Positions 43,732 to 52,764 of a stretch of 64,000 nt of DNA are shown one piece after another. The notes under the pieces are model-generated. The model was not told the origin of the DNA, ran no database searches, and was given only the letters and a program-made list of their open reading frames with translations. The translations under genes and the position numbers were made by a program. Position 1 is the stretch's first letter. Each line of letters opens with the position of its first letter. Source of the DNA: Flavobacteriales bacterium UBA4422 (GTDB taxonomy: Bacteria > Bacteroidota > Bacteroidia > Flavobacteriales_G > Salibacteraceae); assembly GCA_002389645.1 (NCBI GenBank), contig DGQE01000025.1, forward strand, positions 27,042 through 91,041, read 5' to 3'.

Positions 43732-44445
43732 ATGAACGATATCAATTTACTGGAAGAAATGGCAAATGCTCAAACAGAATTTGAGCAGTCGGTTTTAATC
43801 ACTGAAGTAAAGTCCCTTTTAGAAAAGGACTCGACTGCTGAACGCCTCATAGCGAATCGAATCTTAACGGGTAAACAAAAAACATCAAATCAATTTGGGT
43901 GGACTAAAAAACTAGATGCATCTAGAAAATACAATGTTGAAACCATTGAAAAAATCTGTACACGTTTCAGACTTCGATTCCTGGAAAGCGATTTGTTCAA
44001 AGGTGACATTCCAAGTGAGGCTATTAGAGAAGTTAAACGCATCGAAGCTTCTATAGGGACCAAATTCTCAACCTTCAAGATCATCGCTCCGCAAGAGCGT
44101 TTTAATCTTAAGGACAGCACAAAAGATCCAATCTTGATGGCTGAGCTTCCTAATGGACAGTTCTATTATATATTTCAATGGGGTGATGATATGAAATGGT
44201 ATCAAGAGATTTTAAAGTATCCATTTCGACATATTGGAGCACTTGCCGCATCCTCATCGGCCATAGGTTTAATGGTTGCGATTCTTGTACCTTCACAGTT
44301 CGAAGTAGTTCACAGTGAATTCTTCTTCCGATTCTTCATGTTCAGCATGACTACATGCTTGATTATGACATTATCGGTTATAACCGCCATCATGTATTCA
44401 AAGGATTTTAGCGAGAATGTCTGGAATAGTAAATTTATCAAGTAG
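43732..44445 (+). CDS. hypothetical two-helix membrane protein (237 aa)
   Basis: I do not recognise a family. The first 165 residues are soluble and charged; an aromatic strand-like segment (QFYYIFQWGDDMKWY) precedes two hydrophobic helices at about residues 170-190 and 200-222. The C-terminus KDFSENVWNSKFIK is cytoplasmic by charge. ATG 43732 is preferred over a TTG 24 bases upstream that would overlap the small preceding gene. It overlaps the following lipoprotein gene by 29 nt. Likely an operon of three unknown envelope proteins (43572-44797). Confidence 0.7.
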   Translation: MNDINLLEEMANAQTEFEQSVLITEVKSLLEKDSTAERLIANRILTGKQKTSNQFGWTKKLDASRKYNVETIEKICTRFRLRFLESDLFKGDIPSEAIREVKRIEASIGTKFSTFKIIAPQERFNLKDSTKDPILMAELPNGQFYYIFQWGDDMKWYQEILKYPFRHIGALAASSSAIGLMVAILVPSQFEVVHSEFFFRFFMFSMTTCLIMTLSVITAIMYSKDFSENVWNSKFIK

Positions 44446-44797
44446 CTTCAAAGCGCTTCTCTCCATTTTAGTTTTTACATTGAGTTTAAGTTCTTGTAAT
44501 AACAAGGCTAAGTCAAGCGATTGCAATTATGATATCGTGACTACCTACGCGGAAATTACTGATATGAGGCCGCATCCCGATGGAAATGGACGGATTTCGG
44601 TGATTATGGATTTCAAAGCAAGTGTTCTAGCCATGGAAGATCAAGAGTTTGGCGACCTAAGAGGTATTAAGGTTGATCATGATTTTATCGTTAGAAACAA
44701 TTTTGAAATTGGTTTAAAATATGAGGTAAACGTCAGTCAAATCATTGAAGGCGACTGTACTCCACAGTTTGTAAGTTTCAATCACGAGTTTCGCTAG
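44417..44797 (+). CDS. hypothetical lipoprotein (126 aa)
   Basis: Lipoprotein with signal peptide and lipobox SLSSC (Cys about residue 27) and a mature part of about 100 residues that looks beta-rich, with a Cys in KSSDCNYD and another near the end (EGDCTPQF) that may form a disulfide. No family recognised. Overlaps the upstream two-helix protein by 29 nt, which supports a joint operon. Confidence 0.7.
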   Translation: MSGIVNLSSSFKALLSILVFTLSLSSCNNKAKSSDCNYDIVTTYAEITDMRPHPDGNGRISVIMDFKASVLAMEDQEFGDLRGIKVDHDFIVRNNFEIGLKYEVNVSQIIEGDCTPQFVSFNHEFR

Positions 44798-44848
44798 AGT
44801 GTGCTTCATTGCTATTCCATCCCTTACAATTACTTTCTTTGAGACTTA

Positions 44849-45832
44849 ATGGCAAGTTCCATCAACATAGAAAAACTAGTTCAGGGAGACCTTCTCAACC
44901 TTTCAAGGGCCATTACGCTCGTTGAAAGCACCTTGCCTCAGCATCGCAAACAAGCAATTGAACTTGTAGATGCCATCTACAACCAACGTAAACCTTCCAT
45001 TCGCATTGGAATTACCGGTATTCCTGGAGTAGGAAAAAGCACCTTCATTGAAACACTTGGAAAATCCATCGTAGCACAAGGTTTAAAACTTGCCGTACTG
45101 GCAATAGACCCGAGCAGTCAAAAAAGTGGCGGCAGTATTTTGGGAGACAAAACGCGAATGGAAGAATTGAGTCGAGAACCCAACGCTTTTATTCGTCCAA
45201 GTCCTTCAAGCGGAACATTAGGCGGAGTAGCTGCCAGAACAAGGGAGTCAATGCTATTATGCGAAGCTGCTGGATATGATGTGATCATTATTGAAACAGT
45301 TGGTGTTGGTCAAAGCGAAACTGAAGTCATTAATATCACGGATTGTTTCCTCATGTTAGCAATGCCCGGCACAGGAGATGACTTACAAGGAATCAAGCGC
45401 GGAATTATGGAGGCGGCTGACATCATTGTGATCAATAAGGCTGATGGCAGTAACATCAATGCTGCAAGAAAAGCAAAGAAGCAATTAGAAATGGCGCTGC
45501 ACCTATTCCCTGCCTCTCATTCAGGCTGGAACACAAAAGTGTTAACTGCATCTGGACTTAATAACGATGGAGTAAAAGAAGCATGGAAAACTGTAAATGA
45601 AATGCTAAATACTCTAAGAGACAACGGTCAATTTGAAGTGAAGCGCAAAGATCAACAAACCCGTTCTTTTGAAAAACTGACTGAGTTGAGTATTTATGAA
45701 TACGTGCTGCAATCGCTAGGAAATTCGCATGACATGAGTCACCTCAAAGAGGCTGTTTCTGAAGGTTCAATAAATGAATACCATGCTTCCTTGCAGGTGA
45801 TTGCATCACTGCAGAAGCTTTCGATCGACTAA
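44849..45832 (+). CDS. meaB: methylmalonyl-CoA mutase-associated GTPase MeaB/ArgK
   Basis: G3E-family GTPase that protects and loads adenosylcobalamin on methylmalonyl-CoA mutase. P-loop GIPGVGKST at about residues 57-65, Mg region DPSSQKSGGSILGDKTR, GTPase switch ETVGVGQSETEV, and NKADG specificity motif. 327 aa, full length. The mutase genes are not in this window. A weak promoter-like TTTCTTTG (44834-44841) ends seven bases before the ATG. Confidence 0.92.
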   Translation: MASSINIEKLVQGDLLNLSRAITLVESTLPQHRKQAIELVDAIYNQRKPSIRIGITGIPGVGKSTFIETLGKSIVAQGLKLAVLAIDPSSQKSGGSILGDKTRMEELSREPNAFIRPSPSSGTLGGVAARTRESMLLCEAAGYDVIIIETVGVGQSETEVINITDCFLMLAMPGTGDDLQGIKRGIMEAADIIVINKADGSNINAARKAKKQLEMALHLFPASHSGWNTKVLTASGLNNDGVKEAWKTVNEMLNTLRDNGQFEVKRKDQQTRSFEKLTELSIYEYVLQSLGNSHDMSHLKEAVSEGSINEYHASLQVIASLQKLSID

Positions 45833-46365
45833 AGCTTCATTTTCTTTCGGAACTCAGACTTGAGTATCCCAATCGCAACTTCGGTAGGTAGTTTTTCCAT
45901 CCCTCCCACAACTTCTAAAATGGCCTTTGACAGTGCCAAAGAATCAGCATCGCGATGCACATGTTCAGCTGCAACGTTTAATATTTTGAGTGTTTCTTCT
46001 CGTGCAGCTTTCACCGCCATCCAAGCATCTGAACCGATGTATAATTGCTGGGTTAGGTTATGATCAAACTCTTCTCTTACTGTTTTAAGAATCTCAGATT
46101 GAAGAAAACGAGCACTCATTCCGGGCTTATTTACTCGAAATACCAATCTTTCAGGGTTGATTCGTTCTAAAAAAAGAATCAATCGTTCGTAAGCCTGCAT
46201 TTGAATTCCAACGTAGTCTTTGCGCTTTCTTTCCTCCAATTGCGAGGCACTAATTTCTTGCTGTTGCTTGAAGTATTGATTCAACATTGTATATACCACA
46301 GCGACTATTGCTGCTCCAGTTGCCAATACAGCAACGATCAAGGCTATTCCGCTCATATTATCCAT
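45829..46365 (-). CDS. DUF7935-like membrane-anchored protein
   Basis: 178 aa with one N-terminal hydrophobic helix (about residues 5-27) and a helical soluble domain. The segment QAYERLILFLERINPERL and EFDHNLTQQLYI match, from memory, the Bacteroidota DUF7935 family, whose function is unknown. Convergent with meaB (4-nt overlap). Confidence 0.65.
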   Translation of the reverse strand: MDNMSGIALIVAVLATGAAIVAVVYTMLNQYFKQQQEISASQLEERKRKDYVGIQMQAYERLILFLERINPERLVFRVNKPGMSARFLQSEILKTVREEFDHNLTQQLYIGSDAWMAVKAAREETLKILNVAAEHVHRDADSLALSKAILEVVGGMEKLPTEVAIGILKSEFRKKMKL

Positions 46366-46445
46366 AGCGCAAATATTGAAAAAGAAAGCGTGATATGCGT
46401 GGAATTATGACATTATAAGCATGTTAGAAAAGTGCTTCAATTCTT

Positions 46446-46453
46446 TAGCTTTG
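46446..46453 (+). promoter_or_regulatory. minus-7 promoter element of the aminotransferase operon
   Basis: TAGCTTTG, an exact TAnnTTTG match, 17 bases before ATG 46471. Supports this start against an upstream in-frame codon at 46432. Confidence 0.5.
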
Positions 46454-46470
46454 CCTCACAATACTATTGC

Positions 46471-47664
46471 ATGAACGTATTTTCAGATCGTATTCAAAAA
46501 CTGGCAGAATCCGAAACTATTGCCATGTCTCAAAAGAGCAGGGATTTAAAAGCACTTGGGCATGACGTGATCAATTTGAGCTTGGGTGAGCCAGACTTCA
46601 ATACTCCAGAGGTAATTAAAAACGCAGCGATACAAGCCGTTAAAGACAATGTTTCTCATTACACTCCAGTTCCGGGGTTGGTTGAAGTGCGTAAAGCGAT
46701 TGCAGCCAAACTTAAAAGAGACAATGATCTAGAATATTCGATGGATCAAATTGTAGTGTCCACGGGCGCCAAGCAAAGCTTAATGAATACAGTACTTTGT
46801 TTAGTAAACCCAGGCGATAAAGTTGTTGTAGCCACTCCATACTGGGTAAGCTACAAAGAAATGATTGGCTTTGCAGAAGGACATATGATCGAAGTACAAG
46901 CAGGTGTTGAGCAAGATTTTAAAATCACACCAGAACAGCTTGATGCGCATTTAGATCAAGACACGAAACTGTTCATGTTTTCATCGCCATCTAACCCTAC
47001 GGGTGGTGCATACTCTAAAGAAGAATTACTAGCCTTGGGTGAGGTGTTTAAAAAGTATCCTAATGTTTTTATTATTTCTGATGAAATTTATGAGCATATC
47101 CGTTTTGAAGGTGATCACTTCAGCCTAGCAGCGATTCCAGAACTATATTCTAGAGTGATTACTGTAAATGGCGTTTCCAAGTCATTTGCAATGACTGGTT
47201 GGCGAATTGGATACATCGCTGCTTCAAAAGAAATTGCCAAGGCTTGCACTAAGATGCAAGGTCAATTTACCAGCGCTCCATCAGGCATTAGCCAAATGGC
47301 CACGGTTGCAGCTATGGAAATGAATCCAGCAGACTTAGAGCCAATGGTGAAGGAGTTTAAAAAGCGTAGAGAATTAATGATTGATGGACTCTCCAAGATA
47401 GACGGTGTTGTTTGCAATCGCCCAGAGGGAGCGTTCTACCTTTTTCCAAAAATTTCAAGCCTATTTGGAAAAAGTCATAACGACATGCAGATCAATAATG
47501 CAAGTGAACTTTCAATGTATCTGCTAGAAACAGCGCACGTAGCAACCGTTTCTGGAAGTGCTTTCGGAGCAGATGAATATATTAGACTAAGCTATGCGGC
47601 TTCTGAAGAAGATTTAAAAAAGGCACTTGACCGTTTAAAAATAGCGATTGACCAATTGAACTGA
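46471..47664 (+). CDS. pyridoxal-phosphate-dependent aminotransferase (aspartate aminotransferase-like)
   Basis: Class I/II aminotransferase, probably aspartate aminotransferase. LSLGEPDFNTPE at about residues 38-49, FSSPSNPTG (about 168-176), the PLP lysine in VSKSFAMTGWRIGY (K at about 236), and a C-terminal YIRLSYAAS with the substrate-binding Arg. About 397 aa. Its last base is the first base of the next gene's ATG, so translation is coupled. Confidence 0.9.
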   Translation: MNVFSDRIQKLAESETIAMSQKSRDLKALGHDVINLSLGEPDFNTPEVIKNAAIQAVKDNVSHYTPVPGLVEVRKAIAAKLKRDNDLEYSMDQIVVSTGAKQSLMNTVLCLVNPGDKVVVATPYWVSYKEMIGFAEGHMIEVQAGVEQDFKITPEQLDAHLDQDTKLFMFSSPSNPTGGAYSKEELLALGEVFKKYPNVFIISDEIYEHIRFEGDHFSLAAIPELYSRVITVNGVSKSFAMTGWRIGYIAASKEIAKACTKMQGQFTSAPSGISQMATVAAMEMNPADLEPMVKEFKKRRELMIDGLSKIDGVVCNRPEGAFYLFPKISSLFGKSHNDMQINNASELSMYLLETAHVATVSGSAFGADEYIRLSYAASEEDLKKALDRLKIAIDQLN

Positions 47665-48656
47665 TGAACAAAGAAGAGCTCTTGCGTTTGGTTTCGCAGT
47701 TTAACCAACTTAAAATTCTAGTCATTGGAGATGTAATTCTTGACGCCTATTACAAAGGTGATGTATCTCGGATTTCTCCCGAAGCCCCCGTTCCTGTTTT
47801 GGATATTAGGTCTAAAGATTATAGGCTAGGTGGTGCTGCTAATGTTGGTTTAAATGTGAATAAGCTTGGCGCTTCGAGTATTTTATGCTCAGTAATTGGT
47901 GATGATGATGCTGGTGCTTCCATCAAAAAATTAATGCAGAAAGAAGGATTAGACTCGAGTGGAATTGTAACTAGTGGAGCAAGACAGACATCCAAAAAAA
48001 CCCGCATGGTAAGTGGATTCAGTCAGCTTCTTCGGTTTGATGAAGAAATCACTTCGAGTTTAAGTTCGGAAGACGAGCGAATGTTACTCAATCGAATCAT
48101 CAGCTTAATCGATAAGCATTCGCCAAATGCCATAATTTTTGAAGACTATGACAAAGGTTGCATAACCTCTCAATTGATAAAATCTGTCATTTCGAAAGCT
48201 TCCTCATTAGGAATAAAGGTTACTGTTGACCCTAAAAAGAGAAACTTTTTCAGTTATGCTGGTGCGACCTTGTTTAAACCAAATATGAAGGAGTTGAGAG
48301 AAGGGCTTGCCTTACCTCATTTAACATCAAATCATAACGACTTGATGAGTGCCTATAGACTCCTCCAAGAAAAAATGCCCGTTGGGTGTGCTTTTTTCAC
48401 GCTTTCAGCGGACGGTGTATTCATAACAGATGGTAGCGAAAATCATCATATTCCGGCATTCAACCGCACAATAGCTGACGTTTCTGGCGCAGGCGATACT
48501 GTTATTTCCGCGGCCACTTGCGCCTTGGCTGTTGGCATGGATTTAAGAAATATAGCGACCATTTCAAATTTGGCTGGTGGCTGGGTTTGCCAATTTCCAG
48601 GAGTGGTATCGATAACTCAGAATGATCTTTTAGAAGAAATCAACAAATCCCTCTGA
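47664..48656 (+). CDS. PfkB-family sugar kinase (HldE/RfaE kinase-domain-like)
   Basis: Ribokinase-like kinase (330 aa) resembling the N-terminal kinase domain of HldE, which phosphorylates D-glycero-D-manno-heptose 7-phosphate for ADP-heptose. SRISPEAPVPVLDI at about residues 36-49 and YRLGGAANVGLNV at about 53-65 are RfaE-like; the catalytic base is in DVSGAGDTVISA. There is no fused nucleotidyltransferase domain. Coupled to the upstream aminotransferase, and one base before the trkH GTG. Heptose specificity is probable, not certain. Confidence 0.82.
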   Translation: MNKEELLRLVSQFNQLKILVIGDVILDAYYKGDVSRISPEAPVPVLDIRSKDYRLGGAANVGLNVNKLGASSILCSVIGDDDAGASIKKLMQKEGLDSSGIVTSGARQTSKKTRMVSGFSQLLRFDEEITSSLSSEDERMLLNRIISLIDKHSPNAIIFEDYDKGCITSQLIKSVISKASSLGIKVTVDPKKRNFFSYAGATLFKPNMKELREGLALPHLTSNHNDLMSAYRLLQEKMPVGCAFFTLSADGVFITDGSENHHIPAFNRTIADVSGAGDTVISAATCALAVGMDLRNIATISNLAGGWVCQFPGVVSITQNDLLEEINKSL

Positions 48657-48657
48657 C

Positions 48658-50487
48658 GTGGATATTCGATCAATACGCGAGCGAATCAACCTGATTATTT
48701 ACAGCAGTAAGGCCCAGAATCTAAAGATTCTTAAAATACTAAGCATCTTGATTTCGATGGCTGCCATAAGCAGCTTATTTTACTATCACGGTTTCAGTCA
48801 CAATCCAAATACTGCTGCAATCATTCAGGGCATTGTTCAGTTTTCATTTGGCTTTTATGTCTTGCACTTTTTAGTAAAAATCTTCTACGACTTTGAGCCG
48901 ATTAAATTCATGAAGGATAATTGGTTTGAAACCTTACTTGTGCTCATTCTAACCTTAGAAGGGTTTTCCTATAACCTGTTTGACATCCTAATTGTCCAAA
49001 CGATTTTTAATGCCATTGGCTTAGAGAGTCTAAGCGCACTTTCTGTTGTGTTTCTGCAATTCTATCTATTCATAGTAGTATTCTTTGAGTTAAATGACAA
49101 CACGAATATTTTTTCAAATATTAAGATCCATCCATCATCAATTTTTATTGCTTCGTTTTTAGTGATTATTGGATTGGGAACAGGGCTTTTGCTCATGCCA
49201 GAAATGACTGTGCAGGATGGAAGCATGGGCTTTATAGACGCATTATTTACTTCAGTAAGCGCCACCTGTGTGACCGGCTTAATCGTGGTGGATACCGCCA
49301 CATTTTTCTCATACAAAGGCCATGTTGTAATAATGTTACTCATGAAATTGGGTGGGCTAAACATAGTTTCATTTGCTTATTTAGCCGCCTTCTTAAATCG
49401 AGCGGGATTCAGTTTGAAGCAAGACGATATAATCGAAGACTTTGTGACAAAAGATGCTTTTTACAATGCAAAAGGCATGCTCTTTAAAGTGTTTGCGCTA
49501 AGTGCCATTATTGAGGTGGTAGGTGGTTTATTAATTTATGCTTTGATTACACCTGACATGCCTCTCGAATCTCGCGGAGATCGTCTTTTCTTTGGAATAT
49601 TTCATTCGATCTCAGCTTTTAATAACGCAGGCTTTTCAACGGTCACAGACGGCATGTATGCACCTTTTATCAGAGAAGCTTATTTAATGCATTTGGTAGT
49701 AGCCTTGTTAGTATTGCTTGGAGCTTTCGGTTTCACTGTCATGTTTGACCTCTTCACTCCAAGCCTTATGCGTGATCGTTTAAAGCATCCATGGAAAAGA
49801 GCTAACATGAGCACGATATTGGCAGTTAGAACGCACCTGATTTTAATTGGAATAGGCGTTGTTCTCTACTTGGCAGCGGAATGGAAAACGACATTATCAG
49901 ATTTGACATTTGTAGAGAAGACGATAGTGGCGCTGTTTCAATCAGTTTCTTCTCGCTCAGCTGGACTCAACACCGCAGACGTATTCAGTCTTTCAACGGC
50001 CACATTGTTTATGCTCATTTTTATGATGTTCGTGGGAGGAAATACATTTTCGACTGCTGGTGGCATAAAAACGTCAACTTTCGGACTAATATGCATCAAT
50101 ACGTGGTCTATTATTAGAGGAAAAAAGAGCGTTGAGTTTATTGGCCGAACCATTCCAAATGATGACATGCTGAAGGCCTTCACCGTTTTGGTAACATTTG
50201 GTGGGGGAATGCTTATTTGCATTTATGCACTTTGTCTAACCGAAGATCATATTCTAGCCATGGGCGATAGAGGACTAATAGACTTGATTTTTGAGGAAGT
50301 ATCTGCATTTTCAACGTGTGGACTAAGCACAGGAATTACAGGAATGCTTAGTGATCCAGGAAAGATAATCCTAATTGTATCCATGTTTATAGGTCGCTTG
50401 GGAACATTATCTATCATCTTCGCGTTCTCTAGAAAGATAATTAGCACAAACTACTCATATCCTGAAGAACACATAATGGTTGGTTAA
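48658..50487 (+). CDS. Trk/Ktr potassium uptake membrane subunit (TrkH-like)
   Basis: Superfamily of K+ transporters protein, 609 aa. An N-terminal extension of about four helices (residues 25-150) precedes the TrkH core, with filter-loop segments SVSATCVTGL, SAFNNAGFST, SRSAGLN and SAFSTCGLSTG, each with the conserved Gly. It imports K+ together with a regulatory TrkA/KtrA protein, which is not adjacent. The start is GTG at 48658, one base after the kinase stop; ubiE overlaps the end by 1 nt. Confidence 0.9.
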   Translation: MDIRSIRERINLIIYSSKAQNLKILKILSILISMAAISSLFYYHGFSHNPNTAAIIQGIVQFSFGFYVLHFLVKIFYDFEPIKFMKDNWFETLLVLILTLEGFSYNLFDILIVQTIFNAIGLESLSALSVVFLQFYLFIVVFFELNDNTNIFSNIKIHPSSIFIASFLVIIGLGTGLLLMPEMTVQDGSMGFIDALFTSVSATCVTGLIVVDTATFFSYKGHVVIMLLMKLGGLNIVSFAYLAAFLNRAGFSLKQDDIIEDFVTKDAFYNAKGMLFKVFALSAIIEVVGGLLIYALITPDMPLESRGDRLFFGIFHSISAFNNAGFSTVTDGMYAPFIREAYLMHLVVALLVLLGAFGFTVMFDLFTPSLMRDRLKHPWKRANMSTILAVRTHLILIGIGVVLYLAAEWKTTLSDLTFVEKTIVALFQSVSSRSAGLNTADVFSLSTATLFMLIFMMFVGGNTFSTAGGIKTSTFGLICINTWSIIRGKKSVEFIGRTIPNDDMLKAFTVLVTFGGGMLICIYALCLTEDHILAMGDRGLIDLIFEEVSAFSTCGLSTGITGMLSDPGKIILIVSMFIGRLGTLSIIFAFSRKIISTNYSYPEEHIMVG

Positions 50488-51224
50488 TGACTGAAAACGC
50501 AGCAGAAAAAGTAAAACCTTATACTGAAGAAGGTAGCAAAAAAGAGCAAGTGGCTCAGATGTTCGACAACATTTCTGGCAGATACGACCTGCTAAATCAT
50601 GTGCTTAGTTTGAACATTGACAAACTATGGAGAAAGAAGGCTGTAAAGCTTTTGAAGCCTTATAAGCCAACGATTATTTTAGACGTAGCAACTGGAACAG
50701 GTGACTTTGCAGTAGAACTGATGTCGTTAAAGCCAAATTCCATTAAAGGAATTGACATTTCGGCAGGCATGCTAGAGGTAGGGAATGTCAAAATGAAAAA
50801 ACGTTCTCTCGATAGCACAATCGAACTAAAATTAGGTGATGCGGAAAACATCGACTTTTCAGAAAATCATTTTGAGGCGGTAACTGTTGCCTTCGGAGTG
50901 CGCAATTTTGAAAACCTTAAAGCAGGATTAAAGGAAATAAAGCGTGTCTTGAAACCTGGTTATGCAGTAGCCATATTAGAATTCTCGAAGCCTCGCATGT
51001 TTCCAATGAAACAACTCTACAACTTCTACTTCAAAGCCATTTTACCCAACATCGGTAAACTCATCTCTAAAGATTCGCGCGCTTACACTTATTTGCCTGA
51101 ATCGGTGAACGCATTTCCAGAAGGAGAATCGTTTATGGCGATCTTAAATGAAGTAGGATATAAAAACATAAAAGAATACCGATTAACATTCGGAATCGCG
51201 ACAATATATCTGGCAGAAAAATAA
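50487..51224 (+). CDS. ubiE: demethylmenaquinone methyltransferase
   Basis: SAM-dependent C-methylation of demethylmenaquinone, the last step of menaquinone synthesis. The family start QVAQMFDNISGRYDLLNHVLS (from about residue 21; cut) and SAM motif LDVATGTGDFAVEL (about 66-79), then FGVRNFENL and KPGYAVAILEFSKP. 245 aa. Menaquinone rather than ubiquinone is inferred from the phylum. Next to porT, as I recall for many Flavobacteriia. Confidence 0.93.
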   Translation: MTENAAEKVKPYTEEGSKKEQVAQMFDNISGRYDLLNHVLSLNIDKLWRKKAVKLLKPYKPTIILDVATGTGDFAVELMSLKPNSIKGIDISAGMLEVGNVKMKKRSLDSTIELKLGDAENIDFSENHFEAVTVAFGVRNFENLKAGLKEIKRVLKPGYAVAILEFSKPRMFPMKQLYNFYFKAILPNIGKLISKDSRAYTYLPESVNAFPEGESFMAILNEVGYKNIKEYRLTFGIATIYLAEK

Positions 51225-51241
51225 AACTAGAGAAGCTTTCG

Positions 51242-51249
51242 TTCCTTTG
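51242..51249 (+). promoter_or_regulatory. minus-7 promoter element of porT
   Basis: TTCCTTTG (one mismatch to TAnnTTTG) with six bases to ATG 51256. Another candidate leaderless promoter. Confidence 0.4.
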
Positions 51250-51255
51250 CATCGA

Positions 51256-51975
51256 ATGCGTTCTATCAAGACCATATTTGTGATACTTGCTTCAGCCACT
51301 ACTTTAAGCGCTGTTGCTCAACGTGACATCCCTGAAAACTTACCCAAATTTGACAATAGAAAACTCCACTTTGGTTTTCAACTCGGGTTTACGAGTAATG
51401 GATTTAATGTTGATCCTAATTTGACCTTAGGTGACTCACTTGTTCGACTTGAAGTAAATAGCCAACCTGGATTCATCATTCATGTGTTATCTGAGTTGCA
51501 TTTGGGTCCGTACTTCGGATTGCGCTTCACACCTGGTATTGCCTTCGCTTCACGCAATTTAAACTACACCTATGTTGATGCCAACAATAGAGCTCAATCA
51601 CCCGTAGTAAGAACTGTAGAGTCGACCTTTGTTGATATTCCTTTATACCTCAAATACAGGTCAGCACGTGTCAATAATTTTGCGCAATACATTTTCGCGG
51701 GCTTTAATTACAGCATTGACCTTGCTTCTCAAGAGTTTGTAGATAACACAGTAGATGAAAAAGGCGAGTTCATTGTGAAGATTCAGCGTATGAATTACAT
51801 GGTTGAAGCTGGTGTTGGGTTTGATTTTTTTCTAGAGTATTTTAAATTCAGTCCAGAATTGCGTTTTAGTTATGGTATAAACAACATCATCGTTCAAGAT
51901 CAAACCAAATTTGCAAACCCAATCAACGGGTTAAATTCAAGAATAATAGCGCTTTCATTCAATTTCGAAGGCTAA
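51256..51975 (+). CDS. porT: PorT-like T9SS outer-membrane protein
   Basis: Outer-membrane beta-barrel protein of the PorT/SprT family, required for type IX secretion. Signal peptide at residues 1-21 (ending SAVAQ), an alternating strand pattern through the rest, and the C-terminal LSFNFEG. The sequence after the signal peptide (DIPENLPKFDNRKLHFGFQL) and the position after ubiE support PorT over a generic barrel. Start 51256 rather than TTG 51247, which overlaps the promoter element. Convergent with the RNA methyltransferase gene (4-nt overlap). Confidence 0.85.
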   Translation: MRSIKTIFVILASATTLSAVAQRDIPENLPKFDNRKLHFGFQLGFTSNGFNVDPNLTLGDSLVRLEVNSQPGFIIHVLSELHLGPYFGLRFTPGIAFASRNLNYTYVDANNRAQSPVVRTVESTFVDIPLYLKYRSARVNNFAQYIFAGFNYSIDLASQEFVDNTVDEKGEFIVKIQRMNYMVEAGVGFDFFLEYFKFSPELRFSYGINNIIVQDQTKFANPINGLNSRIIALSFNFEG

Positions 51976-52712
51976 TCCTCCATCCAGTCCGATAATAAGA
52001 CTGCTGCAGCAATACTTGCATTCAGAGATTCTGCTTTCCCCTTACCAGCTATTGTAATTTTATCTGAACATAGCGCCTTTATCGGATCGCTGATACCATG
52101 AGACTCACTTCCTATTATCAGCAAACCAGAAGAAGACGAAAGTTTAATCGCTTTCGCACTTTGTCCATCTAACACAGCACCATAAATTGGCATAGATGCG
52201 CTGTATTCCTTTAGTTGACCAACCATCTTAGACAATTCACCTTGAAAGACATTCACATTTAAAAAGCTACCCATGGTAGCCTGCAAAGTCTTGGGATTAT
52301 GCAAATCAACGCAATCAGAGGAAAGCAGAATTGTTGAGACTCCGAACCAGTCAGCTGTCCTTATGATTGTTCCTAAATTGCCTGGGTCACGAATGCCATC
52401 TAGTGCTAATACTTTTTGTTGTGACAAAGAATTAAAATCAACTTTGGCATCTATCATCTTGATTACGGCCAAAGCCGGTGAATAAGAACTCAATGCCGAA
52501 ATTTGCTTCATCTCTTTTTCCGAAATCAAACTCGCTCGGTCAAGAATGTCTTGAGATGCAGACTCAAGGGCATATAACGCTACCAATTCGAAATGAGACG
52601 CAAGTGCTTCACGCACAGATTTCTCGCCTTCAACAATAAATTGTTGTGTTTCTTTTCGCCCTTTCTTCGAGTGAAGACCACGAATACGTTTTATTTCATT
52701 TTTGGAAATCAA
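51972..52712 (-). CDS. TrmH/SpoU-family RNA 2'-O-methyltransferase
   Basis: SPOUT-class RNA ribose methyltransferase, 246 aa. N-terminal substrate-binding domain (about residues 1-85; FIVEGEKSVREAL) and the C-terminal knot with motif 1 ALDGIRDPGNLGTIIRTAD, motif 2 LLIIGSESHGIS and motif 3 ESLNASIAAAVLL. Target (rRNA or tRNA) unknown. The start is a TTG at 52712; an ATT is next. Its promoter element (52751-52744) forms a near-palindrome with that of tamL. Confidence 0.9.
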   Translation of the reverse strand: MISKNEIKRIRGLHSKKGRKETQQFIVEGEKSVREALASHFELVALYALESASQDILDRASLISEKEMKQISALSSYSPALAVIKMIDAKVDFNSLSQQKVLALDGIRDPGNLGTIIRTADWFGVSTILLSSDCVDLHNPKTLQATMGSFLNVNVFQGELSKMVGQLKEYSASMPIYGAVLDGQSAKAIKLSSSSGLLIIGSESHGISDPIKALCSDKITIAGKGKAESLNASIAAAVLLSDWMED

Positions 52713-52732
52713 AAGAGTCGCTTAAATACCAT

Positions 52733-52751
52733 TAGCTTTGAGCCAAAGATA
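52733..52751. promoter_or_regulatory. back-to-back divergent minus-7 elements (RNA methyltransferase / tamL)
   Basis: TAGCTTTG on the plus strand (52733-52740) and TATCTTTG on the minus strand (52751-52744), three bases apart: a 19-bp near-perfect palindrome. The plus element is 24 bases before tamL ATG 52765, the minus element 31 bases before TTG 52712. Each predicted transcription start lies in or next to the other element. Confidence 0.55.
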
Positions 52752-52764
52752 AGGCCACCTCTTG

